Source: Latrodectus hesperus (Eukaryota > Arthropoda > Arachnida > Araneae > Theridiidae). Taken from it: a stretch of DNA of 64,000 nucleotides. Location of the stretch: contig CM075858.1 of NCBI GenBank assembly GCA_037975125.1, positions 63,555,640 to 63,619,639 of the forward strand. Direction: 5' to 3'. The position numbers and the translations under genes are program-made. The notes beneath the pieces were generated by a model. That model did no database searches, was not told the origin of the DNA, and saw only the letters and a list, made by a program, of their open reading frames with translations. Below, one piece after another: positions 1-11,070 of the stretch; the stretch's first letter is position 1; each line of letters opens with the position of its first letter.

Positions 1-1789
1 TCCAGAGAACAAATTAAAAAACATTTGGTTCTTATTTGTTAATACCTTTTAAAATAATTTGTTTTGTTGCATACAATTGAATTTGAGACTTCTCATTCAA
101 GCTTAAAGTTTCGAATTCTGCTATCAACTATTTTGCATATTTTAAATATTAATATTATTATATAATGAGAGAGAGAATAAGACATTTAAAAATATGGCAG
201 AAAACAATTCGATTTTATTTTAAAATTATTAACAGAGTTTTTTCTTACTAAGAATACTTTCACTAAAATTTTTATTTAATTAAAAACTACGTTATGTGAA
301 ATTTGTAAAAGGGAAAATATACAGATTTTTAGAGCAATAAAATGTAAATATTTATAAAATGTAATGAAGATATACTTTTCGCCTCACATGAACCATTGAA
401 AATAATGAATGTGATTCAAAGCGTAAAAAAAGTTCATATGTGATTTTATTTGACAATTACATTATTATTAAGTGCATTACAACTTATCTTTTAATACCAC
501 ACTACATAATAATCTGTAAAACACAATATAATAGGCAATTTATTTATTTGTTATTAAATGGACTGCATCGTAAATTTTAATGTCATAAAATCTAATATTT
601 AAATGAATATCTTTGATCCAATTATTAATATCATTTGATGATTTTTAAAAGTAATAATAGTTTATATTAACATACTAATAAAATAACACGTACTTTTAAT
701 CCTGAATTTATAAGACTTATTTATTAGAATATAATTATATATAGATAATATTAGTTATTAAATAATAGTAATTGCCATTAGCCATATTGGTATCCGAATG
801 AACATAACATTTACTGATAACTAATATTTTTTACTTGTGGTTATTGTTAAGTATAAATACCTATATAAATTTTGATGATTGATTGTAGAAAGTTATGATT
901 AATTGATGAAAATGACTGTTTTATCTTCTTGATTCAGAGTTTATTATTGCTGGTATTCAAATAAATTAAAAACACTTTAATTTCACCCTTAACTCATTTC
1001 TTACTATGTTTTAAAGATGCTAACAACTTTATAATCATATTTAGAAAAGCTTATCACCCACTGATGATTGACTCAGCATTGATTTTTAGTGTTTAATTTT
1101 TATTAATGCTTAAAATTTTCGAATATATGATGATAAAACAGGACTCTTATTATGGGGAACTGTTGAAAATATTATTTCTATTGTTCATATATCTTATATT
1201 TATTCCATACTTTATATCAAAGGTTATTATTAGCGATATTAATAGCTAATAATATTAACCGTATGTACTAGTAACTATATAATTACTATATTATATCAAT
1301 ATTATCTATATAAGTTTATGACTTATTAAGGATTAGCTGAATCACACATAACATTGAATATTTAATGTTTAAACTGTATTGACATCGAAATAAATTAAGG
1401 CTCATTAATAATTTATAACGTAATTCACTTAAGCAGGTACTGCTAATATTATAATGGTATTCAGGTAAAATTATTACCAATTGATAGTTATTCATAAGTA
1501 CTAATATTTGTGGTGAAATCTAGGTGATTCGATTCAGTTGTTGATTCTATAATAATGAATAATATGAGTTACATTGATATCAATTACATAAAAATTTCAG
1601 CTTGAGTAATAGTTAACCTATTCACATCACTCATAAATTCTATAAGAGATATATCATCTATTTCGTTATTTATAGTTTAAATTTCCTTTGTCAAGACTAA
1701 AATGTTAACTAAAAAATAAATCTCTGTCTAAATATGTAATTCAAATATGTGTTTAAAAATATTAAAAGGTAACAAGATAGTATGAATAT
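1..1789. other. AT-rich non-coding DNA, nothing recognised
   Basis: Very AT-rich sequence with stops in all frames. I see no coding exon, RNA gene or clear mobile element. If the candidate first exon near 8.5 kb is right, this is 5' flanking DNA; otherwise it may be an earlier Groucho intron. Confidence 0.6.
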
Positions 1790-1834
1790 TTCATATTTGT
1801 AGACATATATTTGTGATATGTTTATAGTTATTTG

Positions 1835-2140
1835 TAATATTAGACACATATTGTGACGAATATCAAAACGCTTATTAGATCATATGTGTCTTAAGTTCTA
1901 ACATCCACTCACATAAGACCTAATATCTGTTTTGATATTAGACACATATTGTGACGAGCATCAAAATAGATATTAGATCTTATATGTCTGTAAGATCTAA
2001 TACCTATACTTTGATATTCGGTGTTTAAATTTCTTATGTCACGAACACAATTAAATTTTGTTAAGTATGAAACATCTTTGTGTCTAACAATGTAAAACCA
2101 ATATGTGTCTAACCATATAAAACCAATATGTGTCTAACTT
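1835..2140. repeat. Cluster of short direct and inverted repeats
   Basis: A 22-nt string starting TATTAGACACATATTG occurs identically at 1838-1859 and 1936-1957. Segments 1913-1937 and 1959-1983 are inverted copies with 3 mismatches in 25, so the second direct copy sits in the loop of a foldback. From 2080 a 25-nt unit starting GTGTCTAAC repeats three times (2080, 2105, 2130). This could be the remains of a MITE or of a small satellite; no terminal inverted repeats or target duplications could be fixed. Confidence 0.7.
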
Positions 2141-2154
2141 AAAATTCTCTCTTA

Positions 2155-2275
2155 TCAAGGGAGACGGGATGCCTCTTTACAACTCTTATGGAACTCATCC
2201 ATTGGTGACGATGATGTCTAAAGAGGTACCGTAGCATTCCTATTGCAAAAAAGTGGTCCGATCACCGCTTTCCTA
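2155..2275 (-). pseudogene. Possible LINE 3'-end relic
   Basis: This stretch is GC-richer than its flanks. Around 2205-2250 it resembles the non-LTR element at 61.8 kb: both have GATGATG(T/C)CTAAAGA followed by GCATTCCTA. On the minus strand this reads ECYGTSLDIIVT, against ECEALALPILTSLGIIHT at 61.8 kb. If real it is a short, heavily decayed fragment of the same LINE family. The following bases to about 2400 are unassigned. Confidence 0.3.
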
Positions 2276-2775
2276 ACTAATTTGTCGCCGCTTATTTTCT
2301 AACACATTATCGTCGCTTTCCTAACCAATTTATACATTCCTTATGCTCACAATTTTATTCTGTGTGAACTTTACTATCCTTTGAATGTGGGACCCTTAAC
2401 TTAGATTGCATATATTTACTTCGATGCAATTAAAAAAATAACCAAATAATATTTTCATCATAATTACTTATCGCTCGTTTTGCAATCTAATAATGCATTT
2501 TAACAACAATTTTTTGTGTTATTCTTAACCGCGTATTATCAATGCATTTATGTGTTTTGCATCAATTTGGTTTATATTATAGTCATCAAATACCAGGAAT
2601 AATTATTATGTACGAAAATAATGTAAATTACTATTTAGTATGAAACAACTATTATTTGCAAGCATAAATCTTGGTATAAATAAAGCTCTTATGAGAAAAA
2701 CAATTTTTATTCTAAATTACAAATTTAAGTGTATTAGATTATTTTGAATGCATGTATCAGTAAACAATTGAAAAT

Positions 2776-2779
<4 letters not shown>

Positions 2780-2863
<84 letters not shown>
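2780..2863. repeat. (AT)n microsatellite
   Basis: Uninterrupted alternating A and T for about 84 bases. Apparent reading frames through such tracts are not genes. Confidence 0.97.
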
Positions 2864-2867
<4 letters not shown>

Positions 2868-4380
2868 CATTAATTCACTCCTTTACTTTTATTTTTAACA
2901 ATTTAAACTAACTTAAATGATTGATTTATCTTAATTTTACTTTGTTACATATCTTATTTAGAAATAGGATAAGTACTAAATTTTATTGATTCATATTGGA
3001 ATTTATTCCTAAAATCCTTCTTGTATCATGTGAATCTATGTATAATAAGAGAAGAAAAGCCATTCAGTATTATTTTTAAATTTAGTAATTTTTAAGTGAA
3101 GCAAAAATTCAATTCCTTAAAGGGCATGCATTTTTAAGAATACAGCATTTTAAATTATAATTTAGTATTTAAAAATATTTAAATACAAGTGAAATTTATG
3201 TTTGTTGACTGAAAAAATATAATCACTTATTTCATTGAAAATAACTTTATATAATATTATTAAGAACTTTCCATGCTACATATTTAATTTTATGATTATT
3301 TTTATTTTCTGAATGAAATTAGATTTATATACTGAATGATTGATTAGATTTCGATACTAGTTTCATGTTTCATCAAAATATTTTGTCTGATATTTTCTTC
3401 TATACAATATAGAAATAATGCTGTATTTAATTGTCATACCATAAAAATTGACTGATATGATATTAAAATGCAGCATATAAATTAACATACTACAGCAGAA
3501 TTTAAATTAATTTATTGACTTACTTAATATTTAATTAAAAAATTATTTCTTATAAATTTTTCCATTAGGTTTCATTATGAAGATTTTAGAAAAAAATTTA
3601 TGGTTGTAAAATTACAGAGTTTTATTATCACACATTTTGATTTATTCAATGAGTTTTTTTATTTGTATTTTATGTATCTTTTATCAAAAGTTGTATCACT
3701 TAATGAATTAAATAAGTTATTTATTAAAGGATTTTAACGTAAATATTTTCATGAGTAAATTTTTGAACTTTTCAAAGTAAATAATATAATATTGCTTCAA
3801 TTTAACAAATTTAATAACTGTATAAGAATATATTAAATGCATAATTATAAAACTGTAAACATTTTAGATTGGAGACTTTACTGAAAACTGAAAATTATTA
3901 ATTATGAGCTAATAGGGTTGTATAAGACAAATAGGATAGAAAAATAAGTTTAACTGTAATTTTGCGTCGTTGCTTTTATCTTTTTAATATCATTTATTGT
4001 TTGGTATTTGTAGTTAAACCCGCAATTATTTTAACGCATCATTTCAATATATATGAGCAAATAAGCAATCAACTAAAAGCTGTTGTAATGTATTTAATAA
4101 TCCGTTAAAGACTGTTATTAAAAGAGAATTTTTTATAAATGTTTTATCATATTCGCAGGTCGGAGAAGTGAAAACTTGTAAAAATCCTAACGGTGTTGAA
4201 TACAGGACCATCCACTCTGAATACCGTAATCTTATCAGTGGGCGATAATTAACCCATTTGAATTGTATTTGCTATAATATAGTTTGAAGAAATAAAAATT
4301 TAGGATTCTTTTGTTAGGATTTTGATGATGTAACTTAATTGTACAAATGATTTTACAAGCGATCACTGTATACTGAAATT
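2864..4380. other. AT-rich non-coding DNA, nothing recognised
   Basis: No coding signal or identifiable element beyond homopolymeric A/T runs. The slightly GC-richer patch near 4155-4260 carries no recognisable feature. Confidence 0.55.
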
Positions 4381-4615
4381 GGCCCATGATCAATACTAGA
4401 TATCATGATTAATATTAGATATCAATAAAAGGTCAATACTAGGTATCATGATCAGTACTAGGTATCATGTTCAATAATAGGTATCATGATCAATACTAGG
4501 TATCACGATCAATATTAGGTATCATAATTAATACTAAGTATCATTATCAATACTAGGTATCATGATTAATACTAGTTGTCATGATCAATACTAGGTATTA
4601 TGCTCATACTAGGTA
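4381..4615. repeat. 19-bp minisatellite, about 12 diverged copies
   Basis: Tandem array with consensus unit TACTAGGTATCATGATCAA. The units from about 4435 to 4600 are nearly in register at 19 nt. The first copies, before the AATAAAAGG interruption near 4425, are more diverged. Substitutions vary from copy to copy (for example CATGATCA, CACGATCA, CATAATTA), so the array is old rather than newly expanded. Confidence 0.9.
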
Positions 4616-6153
4616 TCAATAAAATGTCAGCGTATTTCGTTTGTAAAATATTTTATTTAAAACTGCTTTTTAAATACTAAAATTCTACTGCCAATCATTG
4701 TATACTAAAATTGACCATTTATCAATCATGGCTTCAATAAAAATACCATTGATGTTAGCTATAAAATATTATGTTTAAAATTACTTTTAAATATTAAATT
4801 ACATAATTATTAAATTAATAAATATGTTATGAATCATATGTTAAGGTAACTATACAAATTTAAAATATTAAAGGACTTCTTGGCACATTTACTTAATTTT
4901 TGTGCCTTTGTAATATTTCCCGCATGTTTGACGTAGCAGTTCATTAAATTTGTCAATCCAGCTGTGAATGTATTCCTAATTTCTTTGAACTCGTCTTCCC
5001 AAAATTAAGGTTTGCCAGTACACCTATTTATCCCGAACTTTTCAAAGATGTCTTTTCCTTGTTGAATAGCAGAGTATGAAAACTTATTAATTCCCTTTCT
5101 GCATAATACTTTGAGAGAGAGAGAGACTCTCAGTTTGTCGACTTGTCAAGCACAACGTAGCGGAAGTAGCCTTTTGAAAACGAGTTACTGGTCAAACCTA
5201 ATTTATTAAAGTGTCCATCTCTTTGATATAGCTCGTTATCTTTTCAATGACATGGGAAGTTGAATGTTGGGAATGAGTTTATTTGAAGAGTGCTATTTCG
5301 TAAGCCGTGTTCCATAAATCTACACTCTAGTCGGTCTGGTTATATTAATATTTAAATAATAAAATTAGGATTAAATATTGAATGGCTAGTTAGTTAAAGA
5401 AAGGGTTTATAAAAAATAATCAATACGCTATTAATATTTGAATAACTTGTAAATATTGTCGTACAACAATGTATACAGGTCATATAGTTAATTTTAGAAA
5501 ACTTAAAGGAATAAAAACGAATCACACCAAAAAAAAAAACATATTTCGTTAAAAGTATTTCGATGTAAGCCATTTTTATTTGTATGTATGTAATTATATG
5601 AAGGACTTTAATATTACCACACAGTTGAATAATTCTGTAAAGAAATTTGATCATAAACTTTAATATCATTACATATCATGAAATTAATAATTTTAGAAAA
5701 CAAAGTTGAATAAAAACGAATGTGAAAAAAGTGTTTCGTTCAAGCATATTTCTGTTTAAGTGGGTATTTTATATATGTGAGTATGTAAAGAACTGCTAGT
5801 ATTATATATAGTAGTTAATAAATTTAGAAAACTATGTTGAATAAAAAGTAACTACACTAAAGAAAATATTTCGTTATAAAAATAGTTTTTAAATGTTCTT
5901 TTTATATAAATATATAAAGAATTAATGTTACCACAATATACTATATAATTCTAGATATAAATTTTATATGTAACACTTTAACACCACTGTAATATTGCAT
6001 TTTTATTTTTACAGTTATATGTGATTTTAAAGTCAGAATCAAATTGCTTGATAACTGTTTAAATTATTTGGTAGGACTAATATTCGTATTATTATTTCAA
6101 TTTTATTATTCAAATTTGTAGAGCTTCCATGAGATGTAAACAGCAAAATATGT
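4616..6153. other. AT-rich non-coding DNA with diffuse internal repetition
   Basis: No gene found. Segments near 5490-5560, 5690-5750 and 5820-5890 resemble each other (AGAAAAC-AAGTTGAATAAAAACGAAT followed by ATTTCGTT), which suggests an old duplication with a period of roughly 130-200 bp. A short GA run lies near 5112. The small open frame on the minus strand at 5394-5669 has no recognisable protein features. Confidence 0.5.
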
Positions 6154-6210
6154 AAAATTATTTTCTATGGGTGGCAGATATATTATCTGCCACTCATAGA
6201 AAATAATTTT
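6154..6210. repeat. 27-bp inverted repeat with 3-nt loop
   Basis: Arms 6154-6180 and 6184-6210 are complementary except at one position, which would be a G-U pair in RNA. The loop is TAT. The arm includes TTTTCTATGGGTGGCAGATA. Such a tight and little-diverged hairpin in this sequence is notable; origin unknown. Confidence 0.9.
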
Positions 6211-6899
6211 AATATATCACTGAAATAAAGTAAGATATTTAAAAGTAAAATTACATAAAATGTAAAAAAAAATTTAAAACATAGTCATTTTTAGTCAATG
6301 GTTTGTTACTGTTATCGAGTACATCTATGCTTTGCTATTTTCAATTTTTGTTTCAATTTTTCTTCTTTTATAAGAAATTCAAATTTCTATTTTTCCCATT
6401 TTGAATTCACATAAAGTTTCAACGGACAACAATGGAATAATTTACTAAATAAGTTACTGCATTATTACTTTAAGAAAAACACTCTGATAAAGTATTACAA
6501 ATTTGTTCCAATCACTATATTTTCTTTTACTAACTCAAAAAAAAAAAATTGAAAAATATAATTCTGTTCAAACGGAAATATTCGGAAAATGGTAGATACC
6601 ACATTACTAATAAATTTAGCAATTTTTTTTAAACGAAAAGTGTCTGCAGGATGAGTTTTTGGAATATGGCCATATCAATTTTTGGAGTTTTTTTTTAAAT
6701 AGAATAACAGTTTATAATTCGTTACGGACGATAATACCAGTTATAATTAATTATTTTATAATCATGCTCTTAGAATATTTCAACATCAATAGTATCATTT
6801 GTTTGTTGAAATAATGTATTTTTTCGTTTATTAATGCTCCAGAGTAAGACACCAAAATACCTAATCATAACGATTTATCAACTGATTACTATATATTTC
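6211..6899. other. AT-rich non-coding DNA, nothing recognised
   Basis: A/T homopolymer-rich sequence with no coding or repeat structure that I could identify. Confidence 0.5.
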
Positions 6900-7900
6900 A
6901 AATATTTTTTCTATCACTTCATGACAACCAACCACAAATAATAATTTCGAATTGACGGATTTTTTTTTATTACGATTTCCTTAACGGTTTTTCTTATTTT
7001 AACAACTAATATGATTTTTGGTATATTAGTGTAGTTATTGTATATAATTTATCATGAAAATATTTCATTTTTCAAGGGCCTTTTCATGAAAGTATGTATG
7101 GTTGGCAATAAATTTCTCCTATTAAATGGTATGTTGTCTGGGTTAAATCATCAAAATTAATATATTTCAACTATTTTTCAATCATTTCAACATGTAATAT
7201 TTCGCTTTAGTGATGTATTTGACTAAAAGTTCTTTAATTTTTTCTTTTAGTTTGTTATTTAGTATTGATTTTGATACAGTAATATGAATATAATAAACAA
7301 ATTGTTCTCTCTCACGAAGAATTATTATAATTCCATTAAATAAACGCACATTTATAATCGGTTACAAATGTTTTCCCCGTAACGATATGAAGCCTGTATT
7401 TAAATTTCGCAATAAATGAAATATATTGCCAAAAAGTATCAAATTTTAGGTTTAAAAAAAACGAATATTTTTAAATTAGGAATAAAAAAAAAATAGAAAC
7501 TTTGGTAAAAGGACTCAAAATTTTATTTATAAGAATAGCAAAAAGTTTTGTTTCATTGATTTATTATTCTTATTTTATAATGCTTTATATTTGGAAAATC
7601 TTTTTATCTTTCTTATAAATCACTTATTTAACAATTTTCAAGGTATTTTCCATTGCTTCATGACGACAAATCATAAAGAATAGTTTGGATTTTGTAGTGT
7701 TTTATTTTAGCTTCGAAAATAGATTATTTTAATAATAGTTAATGAAGACTTTGGTACATGCAATAAAAATTGATTCCGAAAGTTTTGATCTTTTCTTAGT
7801 TCCATTTCGTGAAAACGTTTATATTTGGCGACAACTATTTCACTTTAAGTATGTGTTGTGTGTATTAAATCGATTAGCATGAAAGAAAATGGCAAATTTT
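6900..7900. repeat. Decayed ~730-bp tandem duplication
   Basis: The block around 6915-7165 aligns with the block around 7650-7885. CTTCATGACAACCAACCACA (6917 on) matches CTTCATGACGACAAATCATA (7655 on). The CATGAAAGTATGTATGGTTGG region near 7085 matches CGTGAAAACGTTTATATTTGG near 7808 in the same order and spacing. The copies are strongly diverged and have indels. No coding capacity seen. Confidence 0.55.
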
Positions 7901-8139
7901 GAATTTAAACATTCGAATAATCTTTTTTTTAAGATGGAATTCGTAGGAATATGATTCAATGTGAAAAATACAGATTCGTTTGTTCGAACCTTTTGTCAAA
8001 CTTTCTACTTCTAATTTAAATATAATTTTTGTTCTTTTGAGAAAATGGAAACCATGTTGCAGAGGAATATACTAGATTAGTTCACAAAGAGAACAAAAAA
8101 AAAATCACTTCAATATGGCGTCTTTATTAAAAGAACACA

Positions 8140-8520
8140 TTGCGCGACAGCCTAAAACGACTTATGAGATATAAACTTAATTCTTTTCAATGAGAACTGT
8201 CATCGCACCATTTCTGAGAAAATTTGTTTTAAGTGAAAGACGTGATCGCGCGGAGGGTTGTTCGAAAAGAACATTTGTTACATAATACGACACGAAAGAT
8301 GGTGATGAATCGTTGCACAGTCTCCGGGTGAGGGAGATGCGGGGGGGGGTCGACAAGACGTCGCAATAAGCGAACTTGCAGAAACTTGCAAGTGAAAAGA
8401 ATAAATAATAGATAAATCTTACTTGTTGTAAAAGGTCACGAGAGATCTGTCCCTGTCTTGGAACTTATTGGTGAAGAAATTTTTGACAACCGCTGGTGGA
8501 ATCTTTTTTCCAGCTTCATG
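8140..8520 (+). other. Candidate first exon and promoter region of Groucho
   Basis: This stretch has visibly more CpG than the surrounding DNA (for example GATCGCGCGGAGG near 8244 and GACGTCGCAATAAGCG near 8356). It ends TTCATG at 8518-8520, followed at once by GTGAGT, a near-consensus donor. The next confirmed exon starts in phase 0 with GGT, so splicing would give ATG-GGT-CCC-CCG, i.e. a protein starting MGPPPATGQ with G at +4 of the start context. The frame upstream of this ATG is open back to a TAA at 8413-8415 but has no other ATG. Known Groucho/TLE proteins usually carry a few more N-terminal residues, so an undetected upstream exon is an equally fair alternative. No TATA box or initiator could be assigned. 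Confidence 0.35.
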
Positions 8521-9878
8521 GTGAGTCGACCATTTTATGATTGATGTTCAATTACGTGATGGCATAGTTTAACAAGAAATATGCAGTGAGCAGCCTGTAT
8601 TACTTAAGGTTACTTGTTCACTTGTTATTTCAAAATGTATTTCAATTTCAAAACTTACTGTTTATATAACATTTTTCTTTTCTGGTGTCTGACATGATAA
8701 TAGAGCCTTTTTTTGATTTACAAGTTCTCGAGATAGACGCTGAACATAAAATTTGATGCATGATACCTTATTTCGAACGTTTGAATCATTGATTATGTCT
8801 GTAAAATGTCGAGAGGAAGCATAATTTTTACAAAATATCATTGAGAAGCTGAATTGAAAGTAAAATCTGATTGTTAAATAAGTGGCATTAGTAAATGATT
8901 TAAAAAGTGCTATTTGTGGTTAAGATTTCCATCTAGAAAACAAATTTAATCAAAAATATATTCATATTTATTTTATATTGCCACCAATATAATTTTTCAA
9001 AAAATGATAGTGGTTATATATCATTATTTGTTATATGTATGTGATTGTGACACAGAACATTGGTTTTTCCTACTTTAACATTTAATATCTTTTTAACATG
9101 TTATAACACGTTTCAAGACGTTTAAAATTTTTTAACATTTTCTTATTGATTTCCTTGGTTTGATATTATTTTTAAAAAATAATTCTATTTTTTGTTTTAT
9201 AAAGGTAAAATGGGGATTTACGTTTTTAGAGTAAAATTTTTCTATTCTTTTTTATTCTTAAAACATTAGTTTCTAGCTTGCAATAAATACTCTTTTTGGT
9301 TGTACTGAATTTATTTTATTATATATTATATTTTTGTTTTCTTGATCTATATACGTGTTTAAAATAAATGATTATTTTTGAATCAGCTGGGTTTTTAAGC
9401 GTCGTATTAAGCTTCTATCATATAAAGTGCTACTAGCAAAAAAGTCATAATACTAATCAATAATTATATACTATCAACATATTATGGATGCTTAGAAGCA
9501 ATATATTCTATTTTTCTAACGCTTATTTTGTTATATTTAGAATCTCTAAACTGAGATTTTTTAAAATTTGCTGACTTACTTTTTTCTCTTAAACTATATT
9601 TATTCATTTTTTATATTGTTTTACTCGATAAATATTGTTTTCAATATAAATTTTACGTGTTTTAAATTACATTTTATTTATTTCAATTTTACTTATTTAA
9701 ATTAACTTTTGAAATTCAGCATTTAATCTAGAATATTCTGATACATTAAAAGATGTCAATTTGTGTTCAAAATTGTCATCTTACTAAAATTTCGTATTGC
9801 ATTTTTATAACAAATTACATTTGCATAATGAATTTAATGTTCAATTTAATGTCATCTATAATGAAAAATTTGTTGCAG

Positions 9879-9979
9879 GGTCCCCCGCCAGCAACCGGTC
9901 AGCCTTTTAAATTTACAGTAGCAGAAACATGCGACAGAATTAAAGAAGAATTTTCATATCTACAGGCTCAGTATCACAG
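9879..9979 (+). CDS. gro: Groucho/TLE co-repressor, Q-domain exon (N-terminal)
   Basis: Translation begins [13 protein letters not shown] and ends [14 protein letters not shown] plus two bases of the next codon. This is the conserved start of the Groucho/TLE Q domain, the helical region that tetramerises and binds partners such as TCF/LEF. It acts in the nucleus as a co-repressor recruited by DNA-bound factors. The acceptor is TTGTTGCAG with the exon starting at 9879 in phase 0; the donor is CACAG/GTAAAT at 9979/9980. The split serine codon is completed by the next exon. An open frame extends upstream to 9753, but that part is AT-rich intron and precedes the acceptor, so I excluded it. Family assignment is secure; whether the gene is a full-length Groucho or a short TLE5/AES-like form cannot be told here. 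Confidence 0.93.
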
Positions 9980-10904
9980 GTAAATTTCTAATTAGTTTTC
10001 TTTGTTCATTTCATCGAGCAATACAAAGTACTTTTGAGCTCTTTGACACGAAATCATTTATCAGAGACTCTTTAAGCAAAATTATTTTATAATTCAAAAA
10101 TTAATGTCATTTTTATGAATTTCAAATTAATTAAGTCTATTTGAAATTTTGATTATATAATTATGAAATACGGAATTCAATAAATGAATCATTTGATGTA
10201 AGTATTGGATGCAAAAACATGTTTTTAAATATTTGGTTTTATTGTTCATATTTATAAAAAATAGGTAAATTTTTATAAATGTGAAATAAAACAAACATAT
10301 GATACATTGTTAGTTTTAAAAATTGTCACATATTTTATAATTATTATCTGTGGAAACGTATATAATTTTTAACACTATATTAAAAAGTTCAATGTGAGTT
10401 TAAATTAAATTGTTCAAAACTTCTCCGAGTATTGTATGATAAAAGAATATCTTAAAAGTAAAAGTACCATCAATTATAGTTTGTAAAAAAATTTAAATTT
10501 TTCATTACTAGAATTAATTTTTTTGTATTTTATTTAATCCATAATTAGTGAATTTATTGCAGAATATCTCATATTTCCTCACATATTTTAGACAAATAAT
10601 AGCATGTCTCATATGAATAAATGTTGATCCTACCGAATGAAAACTAGAAAACTACGAACATATTTTAAAATTTTCAATTTCTTTAAACATGGATAAAATT
10701 ACCAACTGTCATAATATTGAAATGAAAATAATTCTTAAATTGAAAAATTCTTCAACCAGTAGAGCAATCAATAAATGAAACAGTAAGAGATTGATGGTTT
10801 TCATGGTCGATTTAAATTTCCTCATTTTTCAATGTAATCCTAAATTTGCTTCCATTTTTTCCATTGAAATGTTGCTCTTGTTTTGTTACTTAGACAAATC
10901 AAGC

Positions 10905-11070
10905 TCACGCTAGCCGATGGCTATGCGAAATTAAGTCAGAATGGTGCGCCTTTCGTTTTACCAGAGCTCCATGAAGGTGAAAGTACGTTTTTGCTCTAGG
11001 ATTCTTCCGATGGAGGGCACCACCAGAGGAACCACTCCCTCAATTTTGACTTTGAACTGAAGGTGGAAGA
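10905..11070 (-). mobile_element. SINE-like repeat, 3' module, reverse orientation
   Basis: Closely related to 62412-62615 over the whole length: both have GGCACCACCAGAGGA, TCAATTTTGACTTT and AAATTAAGTCAGAA/G. Its reverse complement also matches the 3' half of the SINE at 13.6 kb, around AGAGCAAAG-CGTACTTTCACCTTCATGG. No tRNA-like head is visible in this copy. It lies about 0.9 kb downstream of the 9879-9979 exon and has no coding role. Confidence 0.75.

Noticed and set aside
4381..4615. CRISPR-like array
   Set aside because: Units are directly abutting with no spacers, and the context is a eukaryotic intron or flank; it is a minisatellite.
9753..9878. Coding sequence upstream of the Groucho exon in the same open frame
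   Set aside because: AT-rich, unlike any Groucho N terminus, and it precedes a good TTGTTGCAG acceptor.
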